Shown: positions 16,740 through 25,214, counted from the first letter of the stretch. The stretch is DNA of 64,000 bases from Neoroseomonas alkaliterrae (GCF_014199195.1 NZ_JACIJE010000003.1:1-64000); one strand, 5' to 3'. Numbers and translations: made by a program. The notes: generated by a model not told the origin, from the sequence alone.

Positions 16740-18020
16740 ATGACGATGACCGACGCCGCCGCCCGCACCGCGCTCCGTGCCCTCTTCGATGCCGCCGTCG
16801 CCGCGGCCGACCCGCGCCGCGTGCTCGCCCGCCACCTGCCCGAGCGCCCGTCCGGCCGCGTGCTCGTGCTCGGCGCCGGGAAATCCGCCGCGGTCATGGC
16901 GGCGGCGCTGGAGGATGCCTGGCCCGATGTGCCGATGCGGGGCCTCGTCGTCACGCGCTACGGCCACGGCCACCCCACGCGGCTGATCGAGGTCGCCGAG
17001 GCCTCCCACCCGGTGCCGGACGAGGCCGGCGCCGAGGCCGCGCGGCGGATGCTCGCACTGGCCGAGGCCGCGGGGCCGGAGGATCTGGTGCTGTTCCTCG
17101 TCTCGGGCGGCGGCTCCTCGCTCACCACCCTGCCCGCGCCGGGGCTCTCGCTCGCGGATCTCGTCGCGGTCAACAAGGCGCTGCTCGCCTCGGGCGCGAC
17201 CATCCACGAGATGAACTGCATCCGCCGGCACCTCTCCGCCTTCTCGGGCGGCAGGCTCGCGGCGGCGGCGCATCCGGCCCGCGTCGTCACGCTCGCCATC
17301 TCCGACGTGCCGGGGGACGATCCCACCGTCATCGCCTCCGGCCCCACCGTCCCCGACCCCTCGACCTTCGCGCAGGCCCGCGCCCTTGTCGCGCATTACC
17401 GGATGGCGCTGCCGCCCGCCGTCACCGCGCATCTCGCCGCCGCCGCCGAGGAAAGCCCCAAGCCCGGCGACCCTCGCCTCGCAACGACCGACTACCGCTT
17501 CATCGCCACGCCGCTGATGGCACTCGAGGCCGCGGCGGCGCATGCGCGCGGGCTCGGCCTCACGCCCCTCATCCTCGGCGATGCGCTGGAAGGCGAGGCG
17601 CGCGAACTCGGCACCGCGCTGGCCGGAATCGCGCTCTCGGCCCGCGCCCATGGCCACCCGCTGCCCGCCCCCTGCGTGCTGCTCTCGGGCGGGGAGAGCA
17701 CCGTGACCATCCGGGCGGAGAAGCCCGGGCGCGGCGGCCGCAACGCCGAATGCCTGCTCGGCTGCACGCTGGCGCTCTCGGGTGCCTCCGGCATCTGGGC
17801 CCTGATGGCCGATACCGACGGGATTGACGGCTCCGAGGACAATGCCGGGGCCATCGCCACGCCCGATACGCTGGCCCGCGCGCACGCCGCCGGCCTCGAC
17901 GCGCGCGCCCTGCTCGCCGCCCATGACAGCCACCGCCTTTTCGCCACGCTGGACGACCTGGTGCGAACCGGACCGACGCTGACCAACGTCAACGATTTCC
18001 GGGCCCTGCTGGTCGCCTGA
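16740..18020 (+). CDS. Glycerate 2-kinase (TtuD/GckA type, DUF4147)
   Basis: 426-residue enzyme of the family variously annotated as glycerate 2-kinase or hydroxypyruvate reductase (TtuD). It most likely phosphorylates glycerate to 2-phosphoglycerate. The family signatures are RVLVLGAGKSAAVMAAA (residues ~40-56), LFLVSGGGSSL, NCIRRHLSAFSGGRLA, SDVPGDDPTVIASGPTVPD and the C-terminal GRGGRNAE and TDGIDGSEDNAG. The next gene is a pyruvate kinase, so the pair connects glycerate to pyruvate through PEP. This matches known tartrate and glyoxylate utilisation clusters. Confidence 0.92.
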   Translation: MTMTDAAARTALRALFDAAVAAADPRRVLARHLPERPSGRVLVLGAGKSAAVMAAALEDAWPDVPMRGLVVTRYGHGHPTRLIEVAEASHPVPDEAGAEAARRMLALAEAAGPEDLVLFLVSGGGSSLTTLPAPGLSLADLVAVNKALLASGATIHEMNCIRRHLSAFSGGRLAAAAHPARVVTLAISDVPGDDPTVIASGPTVPDPSTFAQARALVAHYRMALPPAVTAHLAAAAEESPKPGDPRLATTDYRFIATPLMALEAAAAHARGLGLTPLILGDALEGEARELGTALAGIALSARAHGHPLPAPCVLLSGGESTVTIRAEKPGRGGRNAECLLGCTLALSGASGIWALMADTDGIDGSEDNAGAIATPDTLARAHAAGLDARALLAAHDSHRLFATLDDLVRTGPTLTNVNDFRALLVA

Positions 18021-18026
18021 CGATGA

Positions 18027-18043
18027 ACTTACATTTCGTAAGT
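18027..18043. promoter_or_regulatory. Candidate operator palindrome 1 upstream of pyruvate kinase
   Basis: Perfect inverted repeat ACTTAC-ATTTC-GTAAGT, 49 bases before the pyruvate kinase ATG. It overlaps a second dyad, TTTCG / CGAAA (18034-18050). The core CTTAC-N5-GTAAG recurs exactly at 18069-18083. The segment is clearly less GC-rich than its surroundings. The binding protein is inferred, not known. Confidence 0.6.
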
Positions 18044-18068
18044 CACGAAAGCGTCTCGGACGCGCATG

Positions 18069-18083
18069 CTTACTCGTGGTAAG
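18069..18083. promoter_or_regulatory. Candidate operator palindrome 2 upstream of pyruvate kinase
   Basis: Perfect inverted repeat CTTAC-TCGTG-GTAAG, with the same arms and spacer length as palindrome 1. The centres are 41 bases apart, close to four helical turns. It overlaps the AAGGG ribosome binding site (18081-18085), so a bound protein could block transcription and a hairpin could hinder translation. Confidence 0.6.
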
Positions 18084-18091
18084 GGTGCGCC

Positions 18092-19741
18092 ATGCGCGAC
18101 CCGATCCTGGAAGAGATCTTCGCCCGCCGCGGCGCGATCACCCGCATCGCCACCGAACTCGGCATCTCCACCGCCGCCGTCTCGCAATGGCGCCGCGTGC
18201 CCGATGAGCGGGTGCTCGACGTCGCCCGCATCCTCGGGATGGACCCGAAGGCCCTGCGCCCGGACCTCGCCTCCCCCCCGCCGCCGAAACCGGAAGGGCC
18301 GCTCCGCATGGCCAGCCGCACCGCACTCCGCCGCCGCCGGCGCACGAAGATCATCGCGACGCTCGGCCCCTCCTCCTCCACGCCCGAGATCATCGAACGC
18401 CTCTACCGCGGCGGGGCCGACGTCTTCCGCCTCAACTTCTCCCATGGCAGCCACGAGGACCACGCCGCGCGCATCGCCATGATCCGCGCGGTCGAGCGCA
18501 AGGTCGGCCGGCCCATCGGCATCCTCGCCGACGTGCAGGGGCCGAAGCTGCGGGTCGGGCGCTTCCAGGCCGGCCGCGTCCAGCTCCAGACGGGCCAGAC
18601 ATTCCGCCTCGATCTCAACCCCACGCCGGGGGATGCGCGCCGCGTCAACCTCCCCCATCCCGAGATCATCCGCGCCGCGCAGATCGGCACCACGCTGCTG
18701 CTCGACGACGGCAAGCTGCGCCTGCGCGTCGCCCGCGTCCGCCCCGACCACCTGGAGACCGAGGTCGTCACCGGCGGCCCGCTCTCGGACCGCAAGGGCG
18801 TGAACGTGCCCGACGTGGTGCTGCCCATCCCCGCCCTCACCGAGAAGGACCGCGCCGATCTCGACTTCGTGCTGCCGCTCGGCATCGAGTACATCGGCCT
18901 CTCCTTCGTCCAGCGGCCGGAGGACGTGGCCGAGACGAAGCGCATCGCCGACGGGCGCGCCTGGGTCATGGTGAAGATGGAGAAGCCCCAGGCGCTCGAG
19001 AACCTCGATGGCATCCTCGCGCTGACCGACTGCGTGATGGTCGCGCGCGGTGATCTCGGCGTGGAACTCCCGCCCGAGGAAGTGCCGCTGGCGCAGAAGC
19101 GCATCGTCCGCACCGCGCGCGCGCTCGGCAAGCCGGTGGTGGTCGCGACGCAGATGCTCGAATCCATGATCACGGCGCCGAGCCCGACGCGCGCCGAGGT
19201 CAGCGATGTCGGCACCGCGGTCTTCGACGGCGCCGATGCGGTGATGCTCTCGGCCGAGACCGCCGCCGGCCAGTATCCCTACGAGGCGGTCAACATGATG
19301 GACCGCATCGTCGCGCGGGTGGAGCAGGACCCGGACTGGCGGCGCCTGACCGACGCCTCCCGCCCCGCGCCCGAGCGCACCAGCGCCGGCGCCATCGCCA
19401 CCGCCGCCCGCCAGGTGGCCGAGACGATCGATGCGGAGGTCATCGCGACCTTCTCCTCCACCGGCTCGACCACGCTGCGGGTGGCGCGGGAACGCCCCAA
19501 CTGCCCGATCCTCGGCCTGACCGCGAGCGGTGCGACGGCGCGCCGCATGGCCGTGATCTGGGGCGTGCATCCGCTGGAGGTCAGCGAGATCCACTCCATG
19601 ACCGAGATGGTCGCCCGCGCGGTGCGCGCGGCGCAGACCGAAGGCTTCGCCACCCATGGCGACGAGGTGGTGGTCACGGCCGGCGTTCCCTTCGGCACGC
19701 CGGGGACGACGAACGCGCTGCGGGTGGCGGTGGTGAAGTGA
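18092..19741 (+). CDS. pyk: Pyruvate kinase with N-terminal YdaS-like helix-turn-helix domain
   Basis: 549-residue protein. Residues ~75-549 are a full pyruvate kinase (PEP + ADP to pyruvate + ATP): RTKIIATLGPSS, RLNFSHGSHE, DVQGPKLRVG, VKMEKPQALENLD, MVARGDLGVELP, ATQMLESMI and DAVMLSAETAAGQYP. Residues 1-60 look like a YdaS/Cro-type DNA-binding domain (AITRIATELGISTAAVSQWRR, then DPKALRPDL), joined by a Pro-rich linker (ASPPPPKPEG). No stop separates them. ATG at 18092 has AAGGG six bases upstream. An internal ATG at 18308 (MASRTALRRRRR) could make kinase alone. Twin palindromes precede the gene, suggesting autoregulation. The kinase call is firm; the DNA-binding role is inferred. Confidence 0.93.
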   Translation: MRDPILEEIFARRGAITRIATELGISTAAVSQWRRVPDERVLDVARILGMDPKALRPDLASPPPPKPEGPLRMASRTALRRRRRTKIIATLGPSSSTPEIIERLYRGGADVFRLNFSHGSHEDHAARIAMIRAVERKVGRPIGILADVQGPKLRVGRFQAGRVQLQTGQTFRLDLNPTPGDARRVNLPHPEIIRAAQIGTTLLLDDGKLRLRVARVRPDHLETEVVTGGPLSDRKGVNVPDVVLPIPALTEKDRADLDFVLPLGIEYIGLSFVQRPEDVAETKRIADGRAWVMVKMEKPQALENLDGILALTDCVMVARGDLGVELPPEEVPLAQKRIVRTARALGKPVVVATQMLESMITAPSPTRAEVSDVGTAVFDGADAVMLSAETAAGQYPYEAVNMMDRIVARVEQDPDWRRLTDASRPAPERTSAGAIATAARQVAETIDAEVIATFSSTGSTTLRVARERPNCPILGLTASGATARRMAVIWGVHPLEVSEIHSMTEMVARAVRAAQTEGFATHGDEVVVTAGVPFGTPGTTNALRVAVVK

Positions 19742-19789
19742 TGCGCGCGGGCGGCGGGTCTGCCCCACCGCCCGCCGGCACGGCGCGCG

Positions 19790-20773
19790 CTATTCGGGCC
19801 GCACCCCGGCGGCGCGCAGCACGGCGGTGTAGTTCTCCATCTCGCGGCGGATGAAGGCCATCACGGCGGCGGAGGTGTCGAAGCCGGGGCGCGGCTGTTC
19901 GGCAACCTCGCGCAGGCGCGGCTCGATCTGCCTGAGCCCGGCCTGGAAGGCGGCGCTGAGCGCGGCGAGCGCGGCCGGCGGCGTGGCGGCGGGGGCAAGG
20001 GCGGCCCGCCAGTTCTCGTAGAAGAAGTTCGGCAGCCCGGCCTCGGCCGAGGTCGGCACGTCGGGCAGGAGCGGATGGCGTTCCCGCACCGTCAGCACGA
20101 TCGGGCGCATCGTGCCGGCGCGGATGAATTCGAGGCTCGCGGCGATGCTGAGGATGGTCATCTGCGCCTCGCCGCCGACGATCGCCGTCGCGGCCGGCGC
20201 GCCGCCGCGGTAATGGACCATCTCCATCTGGACATTCGCCGCGGTGCGCAGGATCTCGGCGGCGATGTGCACCGGCCCGCCAACGCCCGAGGTCGCCATG
20301 TTGAAGCGGCCGGGATTGGCGCGCAGCAGCGCGAGCAGCTCGTCGAGGCTGCGCGCCGGAACGCGGGGGTTCACCGAGAGCACGAGCGGCGCGAAGACCA
20401 GGACGCCGATGCCCGAGAAGTCGGTCACCGGGTCGAAGGGCAGCCGCGCGACAAGGGCCGGGGCCACGGCATGGGCGCTGTCATGGACGAGGATGGTGTG
20501 GCCGTCGGGCGGCGCCTTCGCCACGAGTTCGGCGCCGATCGCCCCGCCCGCGCCGGTGCGATTCTCGACCACCAGAGGCTGGCCGAGCGCAGCGCCGACC
20601 GGCTCGGCCAGCATGCGCGTCAGCAGATCCGTGGGGCCGCCGGCGGCGAAGGGGACGATGGCGCGGATGGGCCGGCTCGGGCGCCATCCGGCGGGTGCCT
20701 GCGCCCGGGCGGCGGCGGGTGCGAGCAGGGTCGTCGTCGCGGCCGCCAGCAGACGGCGTCGGTCAAGCGGCAT
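19790..20773 (-). CDS. Bug-family (tripartite tricarboxylate transporter) substrate-binding protein
   Basis: 327-residue periplasmic binding protein of the Bug/TctC family. The N-terminus (DRRRLLAAATTTLLAPAAARAQA) is a Tat-like or Sec signal. The family pattern follows: IRAIVPFAAGGPTDLLTRMLAE, VENRTGAGGAIGAELVAKAPPDGHT, MVHYRGGAPA and PDVPTSAEAGLP. Such proteins capture carboxylates or other small solutes. No TctA/TctB membrane genes are adjacent, so it is an orphan receptor and its ligand is unknown. AGGGAGG lies just upstream of the ATG. Confidence 0.92.
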   Translation of the reverse strand: MPLDRRRLLAAATTTLLAPAAARAQAPAGWRPSRPIRAIVPFAAGGPTDLLTRMLAEPVGAALGQPLVVENRTGAGGAIGAELVAKAPPDGHTILVHDSAHAVAPALVARLPFDPVTDFSGIGVLVFAPLVLSVNPRVPARSLDELLALLRANPGRFNMATSGVGGPVHIAAEILRTAANVQMEMVHYRGGAPAATAIVGGEAQMTILSIAASLEFIRAGTMRPIVLTVRERHPLLPDVPTSAEAGLPNFFYENWRAALAPAATPPAALAALSAAFQAGLRQIEPRLREVAEQPRPGFDTSAAVMAFIRREMENYTAVLRAAGVRPE

Positions 20774-20940
20774 GGGGCCTCCCTGGTGCGGGCGCTCGTC
20801 ACGACGCCCTGGCGGGGCGAGCCTAGCCGCGGCCGGGGGCCTTCTTCCAGCGCAGCGACACGACCGGTGGGGCGCGCGCACGAAAACGGCGCGCCGGGGA
20901 TCCGGCGCGCCGCCTGCCGCTGTCGCGGACGGTCCGGCGT

Positions 20941-21672
20941 CTAGGCGCGCGCGCGCCGGCCCCGGCGCACAGCGCCGAGGCCCAGCAGCCCGAGGCCGAG
21001 CAGCGCGAGGCTCGCCGGCGCCGGGATGGGCGCGGCGCTGAGCGCCACGTTGTCGAACTCGAAGGCGAAGGAACTCGAGCGCGCCACGACGCGGTTGAAG
21101 CCGAGGGTGGACTCGATGTTCACGTAGAGCGTGCCGTTCACGCCCTGGTTGCCGTTCGGGCTCGCGGTCACGTCGCTGCCGGTCACGGAGCCGACCAGCG
21201 TGGCGCCGTCGTAGAAGAACAGCGTATTGTAGCTGTCCACCGAGCCCCAGAGGATGCCGAAATAGGTCGCGCTGAAGGGCAGGACGAGTTCCACCTGCGC
21301 CGCCGCCACCGATCCGGTGGAGCCGCTGGTGAGGTAGGTCGTCGCATTCACGCCATCGGCCTGGTTGCTGCCGCCCAGGCCGAAGCCCGTGCCGTTGCCG
21401 CCCGAGAGGAACGGGGCGGCATAGACGCCGGTCGCGCTGCCCTGCACCGCCTGGCCGTTCGTGGTGATGTTCACGATGATCTGGTCGGTGCTGTTGACGG
21501 CGGTGGAGGCGCCGCCCGCCGTGCCCAGCGGCAGGTCGTCGAAGTTGAAGCGGATCGTGCCGGTGGGGGCGCCACCGACCGAGCCGCTGACGCTCAGCGC
21601 GGCCTGCGCCGAGGACATCCCGAGCCCGATGGCCGCCACACCCGCCAGAACCGCCTTGCCGAACCGCGTCAT
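20941..21672 (-). CDS. PEP-CTERM sorting-domain exported protein
   Basis: 243-residue exported protein with an N-terminal signal peptide (MTRFGKAVLAGVAAIGLGMSSAQA). It has a low-complexity Ser/Thr/Gly/Asn-rich body, with few charged residues, and a C-terminal PEP-CTERM-type tail: PAPASLALLGLGLLGLGAV followed by RRGRRARA. The usual PEP triplet is PAP here. Exosortase is expected to process the tail and release or anchor the protein outside the cell. ATG at 21672 is preferred because GGAGA lies six bases upstream; ATG at 21678 would overlap it. A sigma-54-type promoter precedes the gene. The body matches no enzyme I know. Confidence 0.88.
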   Translation of the reverse strand: MTRFGKAVLAGVAAIGLGMSSAQAALSVSGSVGGAPTGTIRFNFDDLPLGTAGGASTAVNSTDQIIVNITTNGQAVQGSATGVYAAPFLSGGNGTGFGLGGSNQADGVNATTYLTSGSTGSVAAAQVELVLPFSATYFGILWGSVDSYNTLFFYDGATLVGSVTGSDVTASPNGNQGVNGTLYVNIESTLGFNRVVARSSSFAFEFDNVALSAAPIPAPASLALLGLGLLGLGAVRRGRRARA

Positions 21673-21715
21673 CAGCATTCTCCAAGCCAAAGGGCTACAT
21701 CTCGATCCGTGAAGC

Positions 21716-21731
21716 AGCATGAAGCGTGCCA
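21716..21731 (-). promoter_or_regulatory. Sigma-54 type promoter of the PEP-CTERM gene
   Basis: On the minus strand TGGCACG-CTTC-ATGCT matches the sigma-54 consensus TGGCACG-N4-TTGCT with one mismatch and exact GG/GC spacing (-24/-12). It lies 43 bases upstream of the chosen ATG, implying a short leader of about 30 bases. Sigma-54 with the PrsK/PrsR pair is known to control PEP-CTERM genes in other bacteria. Confidence 0.7.
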
Positions 21732-21824
21732 CCACGAAAAGGCGTGTCCGCCCAGGGGGTTGGCGGCGGGCATTCGATCCGCGCCGGCAGCGGTGTAAAG
21801 TCGGCCGACGCCGCCGCGCGCCCC

Positions 21825-22892
21825 TCAGCCCCCGCGCCCGGCCTTCTCGCCAGCAAGCAGCGCCCGCTTGCGCGCCACCCCCCAGCGATACCCGGTCAGG
21901 TCCCCATCCTTGCCCACCACCCGGTGGCACGGCACGGCGATCGAGACCTTGTTCTGCGCGCAGGCCCGCGCCACCGCGCGCGTCGCCGCCGGCATGCCCA
22001 TCCCGGCCGCGAGGGCGGAATAGCTGCGCGTCTCGCCGAAGGGGATCGCGCGCAGCGCCTCCCACACCCGCCGCTGGAAGGCCGTGCCCCGGAGGTCGAG
22101 CGGCAGGTCGAGCGCCGCCTTCGGCTCCGCGACATGGGCCACCACCCGGCGCACCGTCCCGGCCAGCGCCTCCGGCGCCTCCTCGATGCGCGCCTTGGGG
22201 AAGCGCGCCATCACGTCCCCGAGCAAGGCCTGCCCATCCTCGCCGAAGCCGATGAAGCAGACCCCCGCCCCGGTCGCGCCGACCATCAGCGGGCCCAGCG
22301 CGCTCTCGGCGAGTGCGACGCGGATCACCTCCCCCGCCCCGCCGCGCCTGGCCGCCCCGGGCGTCATGCCGAGGACGCGGCCCTTGTCCTCGTAGACCCG
22401 GCTCTCGCTGCCGAAGCCGGCCCCGGCCACCGCATCGGCCACCCGCGCGCCGCCGGCGAGTGCCGCAGCGAGCCGCCGCGCCCGCACGCTCTCGGCATAG
22501 GAGCGCGGCGTCACCCCCGTGATGTCGCGGAACAGGCGCAGGAAATGGTGCCGCGCATACCCCGCCCGCGCCGCCAGCACCGCGAGCGAGGGGATCGCCT
22601 CGCTCGCCTCGATCATGGCGCAGGCGGCGCGGATCGCCGCGGCATGCAGCGCGGCGCGCTCGCCCTTCGGGTCGCAGCGGCGGCAGGCGCGGAAGCCGGC
22701 GGCCTCGGCGGCGGCCGCGTCGCTGAAGAAGCGCGTGTTCCGCCTGAGCGGCGGGCGCGAGGGGCAGCCCGGCCGGCAGAACACGCCCTGTGTCGTCACG
22801 GCATAGAGGAACGGCCCGCAGGTGGGCGCGGGGTCGCGCGCGAGCACGGCTTGCCAGCGGAGGTCGTCGGCAGGAGGAAGGGCGTCAGGCAT
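21825..22892 (-). CDS. ada: Bifunctional Ada: transcriptional activator and O6-methylguanine-DNA methyltransferase
   Basis: 355-residue adaptive-response protein. The N-terminal Zn domain has the Cys4 set GVFCRPGCPSR and FRACRRCDP; the first Cys accepts methyl groups from phosphotriesters in E. coli Ada. A central AraC-type HTH follows (SLAVLAARAGYARHHFLRLFRDITGVTPRSY in part). The C-terminal methyltransferase domain carries the active-site IAVPCHRVVG and FQRRVWEALRAIPFGETRSY. All three domains are complete, so both DNA repair and self-activation are expected. The ATG at 22892 (MPDALPPADD) is chosen over upstream in-frame starts because homologues begin close to the Zn domain. Confidence 0.94.
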   Translation of the reverse strand: MPDALPPADDLRWQAVLARDPAPTCGPFLYAVTTQGVFCRPGCPSRPPLRRNTRFFSDAAAAEAAGFRACRRCDPKGERAALHAAAIRAACAMIEASEAIPSLAVLAARAGYARHHFLRLFRDITGVTPRSYAESVRARRLAAALAGGARVADAVAGAGFGSESRVYEDKGRVLGMTPGAARRGGAGEVIRVALAESALGPLMVGATGAGVCFIGFGEDGQALLGDVMARFPKARIEEAPEALAGTVRRVVAHVAEPKAALDLPLDLRGTAFQRRVWEALRAIPFGETRSYSALAAGMGMPAATRAVARACAQNKVSIAVPCHRVVGKDGDLTGYRWGVARKRALLAGEKAGRGG

Positions 22893-22981
22893 GGCCCGGT
22901 TGTTCCATGCGCCGCCGCCCGGGCGCCATCCGCGCGTTGCGCCGGCATGCGCCACTGCGGCGCGCGGCGGGGCCTCCCGGC

Positions 22982-23557
22982 TCAGGTCGCGTCGCCCTCG
23001 GCCTTGCGGCGGAGTTCGCGCAGCCGCTCCCGCCCGCCGCGCAGGCGCGGATGCAGCGCGAGCGCCGCCTCCATGCTGCGCAGCGCGGCGGCGGCGTCGC
23101 CCGCCTGTTCCTGCAGCATCGAGAGGGTGACGAGCGCGCCGAAATGCCGCGGCTCGAGGCGCAGCGTCTCCTGCAGGTCGCGCGCGGCGGCCGCCGCATC
23201 GCCCATCGCCGCATGGGCCTGGGCCCGCTGGTGCCAGGCCTCGGCCGATTGGGGGGCAAGGATCAGCGCGGCGTCGAAATCCTCGAGCGCCTCGTCATGG
23301 GTGCGCGCGGCGAGGTTGCGCACGCCCCGGCGCAGCAGCAGCACCGCGGCCGGGGAGGCGCCCTCGATCCAGAGGGCGCGGATGCGCGCCTCCATCATCG
23401 CGGCGGCGGCATCGTCGGGCGCGGCCTTCAGGCCCTCGAACAGGCTGTCGAGTTCGGCGCGGCGGTTCTCCTCGGCGCGGCCGGGCGGGCGCGGCGCCTG
23501 GGCCTCGGCCAGGGCGGGCAGGACCAGCAGCGGCAGGGCGAACAGGGCGGCGCGCAT
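22982..23557 (-). CDS. Exported TPR-repeat protein
   Basis: 191-residue protein with a signal peptide (MRAALFALPLLVLPALAEAQA) followed by about three to four tetratricopeptide-like units. The best examples are ALEDFDAALILAPQSAEAWHQRAQAHAAMG and the next two helices pairs, ending RSMEAALALHPRLRGG. TPRs mediate protein-protein contacts, so this is probably a periplasmic scaffold, with an unknown partner. It lies between ada and a small membrane-protein gene on the same strand. Confidence 0.85.
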   Translation of the reverse strand: MRAALFALPLLVLPALAEAQAPRPPGRAEENRRAELDSLFEGLKAAPDDAAAAMMEARIRALWIEGASPAAVLLLRRGVRNLAARTHDEALEDFDAALILAPQSAEAWHQRAQAHAAMGDAAAAARDLQETLRLEPRHFGALVTLSMLQEQAGDAAAALRSMEAALALHPRLRGGRERLRELRRKAEGDAT

Positions 23558-23604
23558 GGCCTCATGTTCCGTCAGGCGTGGCGGGCGGCGCAAGCAGGCG
23601 CCGC

Positions 23605-23901
23605 TCATGTCAGGCTGAGGATGGTCATGCCGATGACGACGGCAAGCCTCGCCGGCCCGGACCAGCGCGGATCGGCGTCCGGCCGGCCGGCCGAACGCCA
23701 GGCGCCCACCCCGGCGAGGATGTTGTAGGCCACCGAGATGACGTAGCCGACGATGATGGCCGCCGTGGTCCGTTCCGCCATCACCAGCCAGTAGAAGCCG
23801 ATGGTGGTGAACAGGTTGACCACGAGCGCGACCAGCACCGCCCAGGTCCAGAACGCCTCGGCGAGCGGCAATTCGCCGCGCCAGAGGCGCAGCAGGATCA
23901 T
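23605..23901 (-). CDS. Small membrane protein coupled to glcF
   Basis: 98-residue protein with about three hydrophobic segments (AVLVALVVNLFTTIGFYWLV, a Val/Ile/Ala-rich stretch near 48-66, and LAVVIGMTILSL at the end). I do not recognise a family. Its start overlaps the glcF stop by four bases (ATGA), so it is translated with the glycolate oxidase Fe-S subunit. It may help membrane association or transport of the substrate, but that is a guess. Confidence 0.75.
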   Translation of the reverse strand: MILLRLWRGELPLAEAFWTWAVLVALVVNLFTTIGFYWLVMAERTTAAIIVGYVISVAYNILAGVGAWRSAGRPDADPRWSGPARLAVVIGMTILSLT

Positions 23902-25214
23902 GCCGCGGCGCGGGCGCGCGCCACCGCCGCCGGCTCCGGGCCGCCCGCCATCCAGTCGAGCAGCTCGACGGTGTGCACCGCGGGGATCGCGCCGTCGCCG
24001 AGCTGCGTCAGGCAGCCGATATTGCCCGAGGCGATCAGCGCCGCGCCCGTGCGCGCGATGTTGGCCTGCTTGCGCGCCTTCAACTGCCCCGCGATGGCGG
24101 GCTGCAGCAGGTTGTAGGTGCCGGCCGAGCCGCAACAGATGTGGCTCTCGGCCGGTTCCTTCACGATGAAGCCGGCGGCGCGCAGCAGCGCCTTGGGCTC
24201 CTGCGTGATCTTCTGGCCGTGCTGGAGCGAGCAGGCGGCGTGGTAGGCGACCGTGATCCCGGGCGGTGGGCGCGTGGCCGCGTAGCCGAAGCGGGTCAGC
24301 ACCTCGCTGATGTCGGCGGCGAGGGCGGCAACCTTCGCGGCCTGCGCGGCGTCCTTCTCCTCGCGGAACATGAAGCCGTAGTCCTTGAGCGTGGTGCCGC
24401 AGCCCGAGGCGTTGACCACGATCGCGTCCAGCCCCTCGCCCTCGATCTCGGCCGTCCAGGCGGCGATGTTGCGGCGCGCGAGGCGCATCGCGGCGTCGTG
24501 GTGGCCCATGTGGTGGTCGAGCGCGCCGCAGCAGCCCTGCCCCTTCGTCACCACCACCTCGATCCCCATGCGGGTGAGCAGGCGGATCGTCGCCTCGTTG
24601 ATCGAGGGGCTGAGCACCTGCTGCGCGCAGCCCATCAGGATGCCGACGCGGCCGCGCCGTGCGCCTTGCGCGGGGTGGATGCGCGGTCGTTCGACATCCG
24701 AGGGCGAGGGCACCGAGGCGGGCGCAAGGCGCAGCATGGCGCGCAGCCGCTCGGCCGTCATGGAGGTGCCGGGCACCAGCCGCGCGAAGGGCCGGGCGAA
24801 CCAGGCGCCGATCAGCGCGAGGCGGAAGCGCGCGGGATGGGGCAGCACGAAGGAGAGCACCCGGCGCAGCGCGCGCTCCGGCCAGGGGCGGCGGTAGGTC
24901 CGCTCGATATAGGCCCGGGCGTGGTCCACGAGGTGCATGTAGTGCACGCCCGAGGGGCAGGTCGTCATGCAGGAGAGGCAGGAGAGGCAGCGGTCCACGT
25001 GGCGGACCACCGCCTCGGTGGCCGGGCGCCCGGATTCCAGCATGTCCTTGATGAGGTAGATGCGGCCGCGGGGCGAATCGAGCTCGTCGCCCAGCAGCAG
25101 GAAGGTCGGGCAGGTCGCGGTGCACATCCCGCAATGGACGCAGGTGCGCAGGATGCGGTTGCTCTCCGCGATGTCCGGGTCGGCCAGTTGCGCGGCCGAG
25201 AAGCTGGTCTGCAT
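23898..25214 (-). CDS. glcF: Glycolate oxidase iron-sulfur subunit
   Basis: 438-residue Fe-S subunit of glycolate dehydrogenase, which oxidises glycolate to glyoxylate with electrons passed to the quinone pool. Two 4Fe-4S ferredoxin motifs lie near residues 25-36 (CVHCGMCTATCP) and 76-87 (CLSCLSCMTTCP). Two CCG-type domains follow (GCCGALDHH near 210 and ICCGSAGTYN near 350). GlcD and GlcE are not in the window to the left or right, so they must be elsewhere. It starts a two-gene unit with the small membrane protein and diverges from the ferric permease gene. Confidence 0.94.
   Translation of the reverse strand: MQTSFSAAQLADPDIAESNRILRTCVHCGMCTATCPTFLLLGDELDSPRGRIYLIKDMLESGRPATEAVVRHVDRCLSCLSCMTTCPSGVHYMHLVDHARAYIERTYRRPWPERALRRVLSFVLPHPARFRLALIGAWFARPFARLVPGTSMTAERLRAMLRLAPASVPSPSDVERPRIHPAQGARRGRVGILMGCAQQVLSPSINEATIRLLTRMGIEVVVTKGQGCCGALDHHMGHHDAAMRLARRNIAAWTAEIEGEGLDAIVVNASGCGTTLKDYGFMFREEKDAAQAAKVAALAADISEVLTRFGYAATRPPPGITVAYHAACSLQHGQKITQEPKALLRAAGFIVKEPAESHICCGSAGTYNLLQPAIAGQLKARKQANIARTGAALIASGNIGCLTQLGDGAIPAVHTVELLDWMAGGPEPAAVARARAAA

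Noticed and set aside
19748-19774. GC-rich inverted repeat between pyruvate kinase and the Bug gene as a terminator
   Set aside because: CGGGCGG/CCGCCCG can pair, but it has a 13-base loop and no T run on either strand. In this composition short GC repeats arise by chance.
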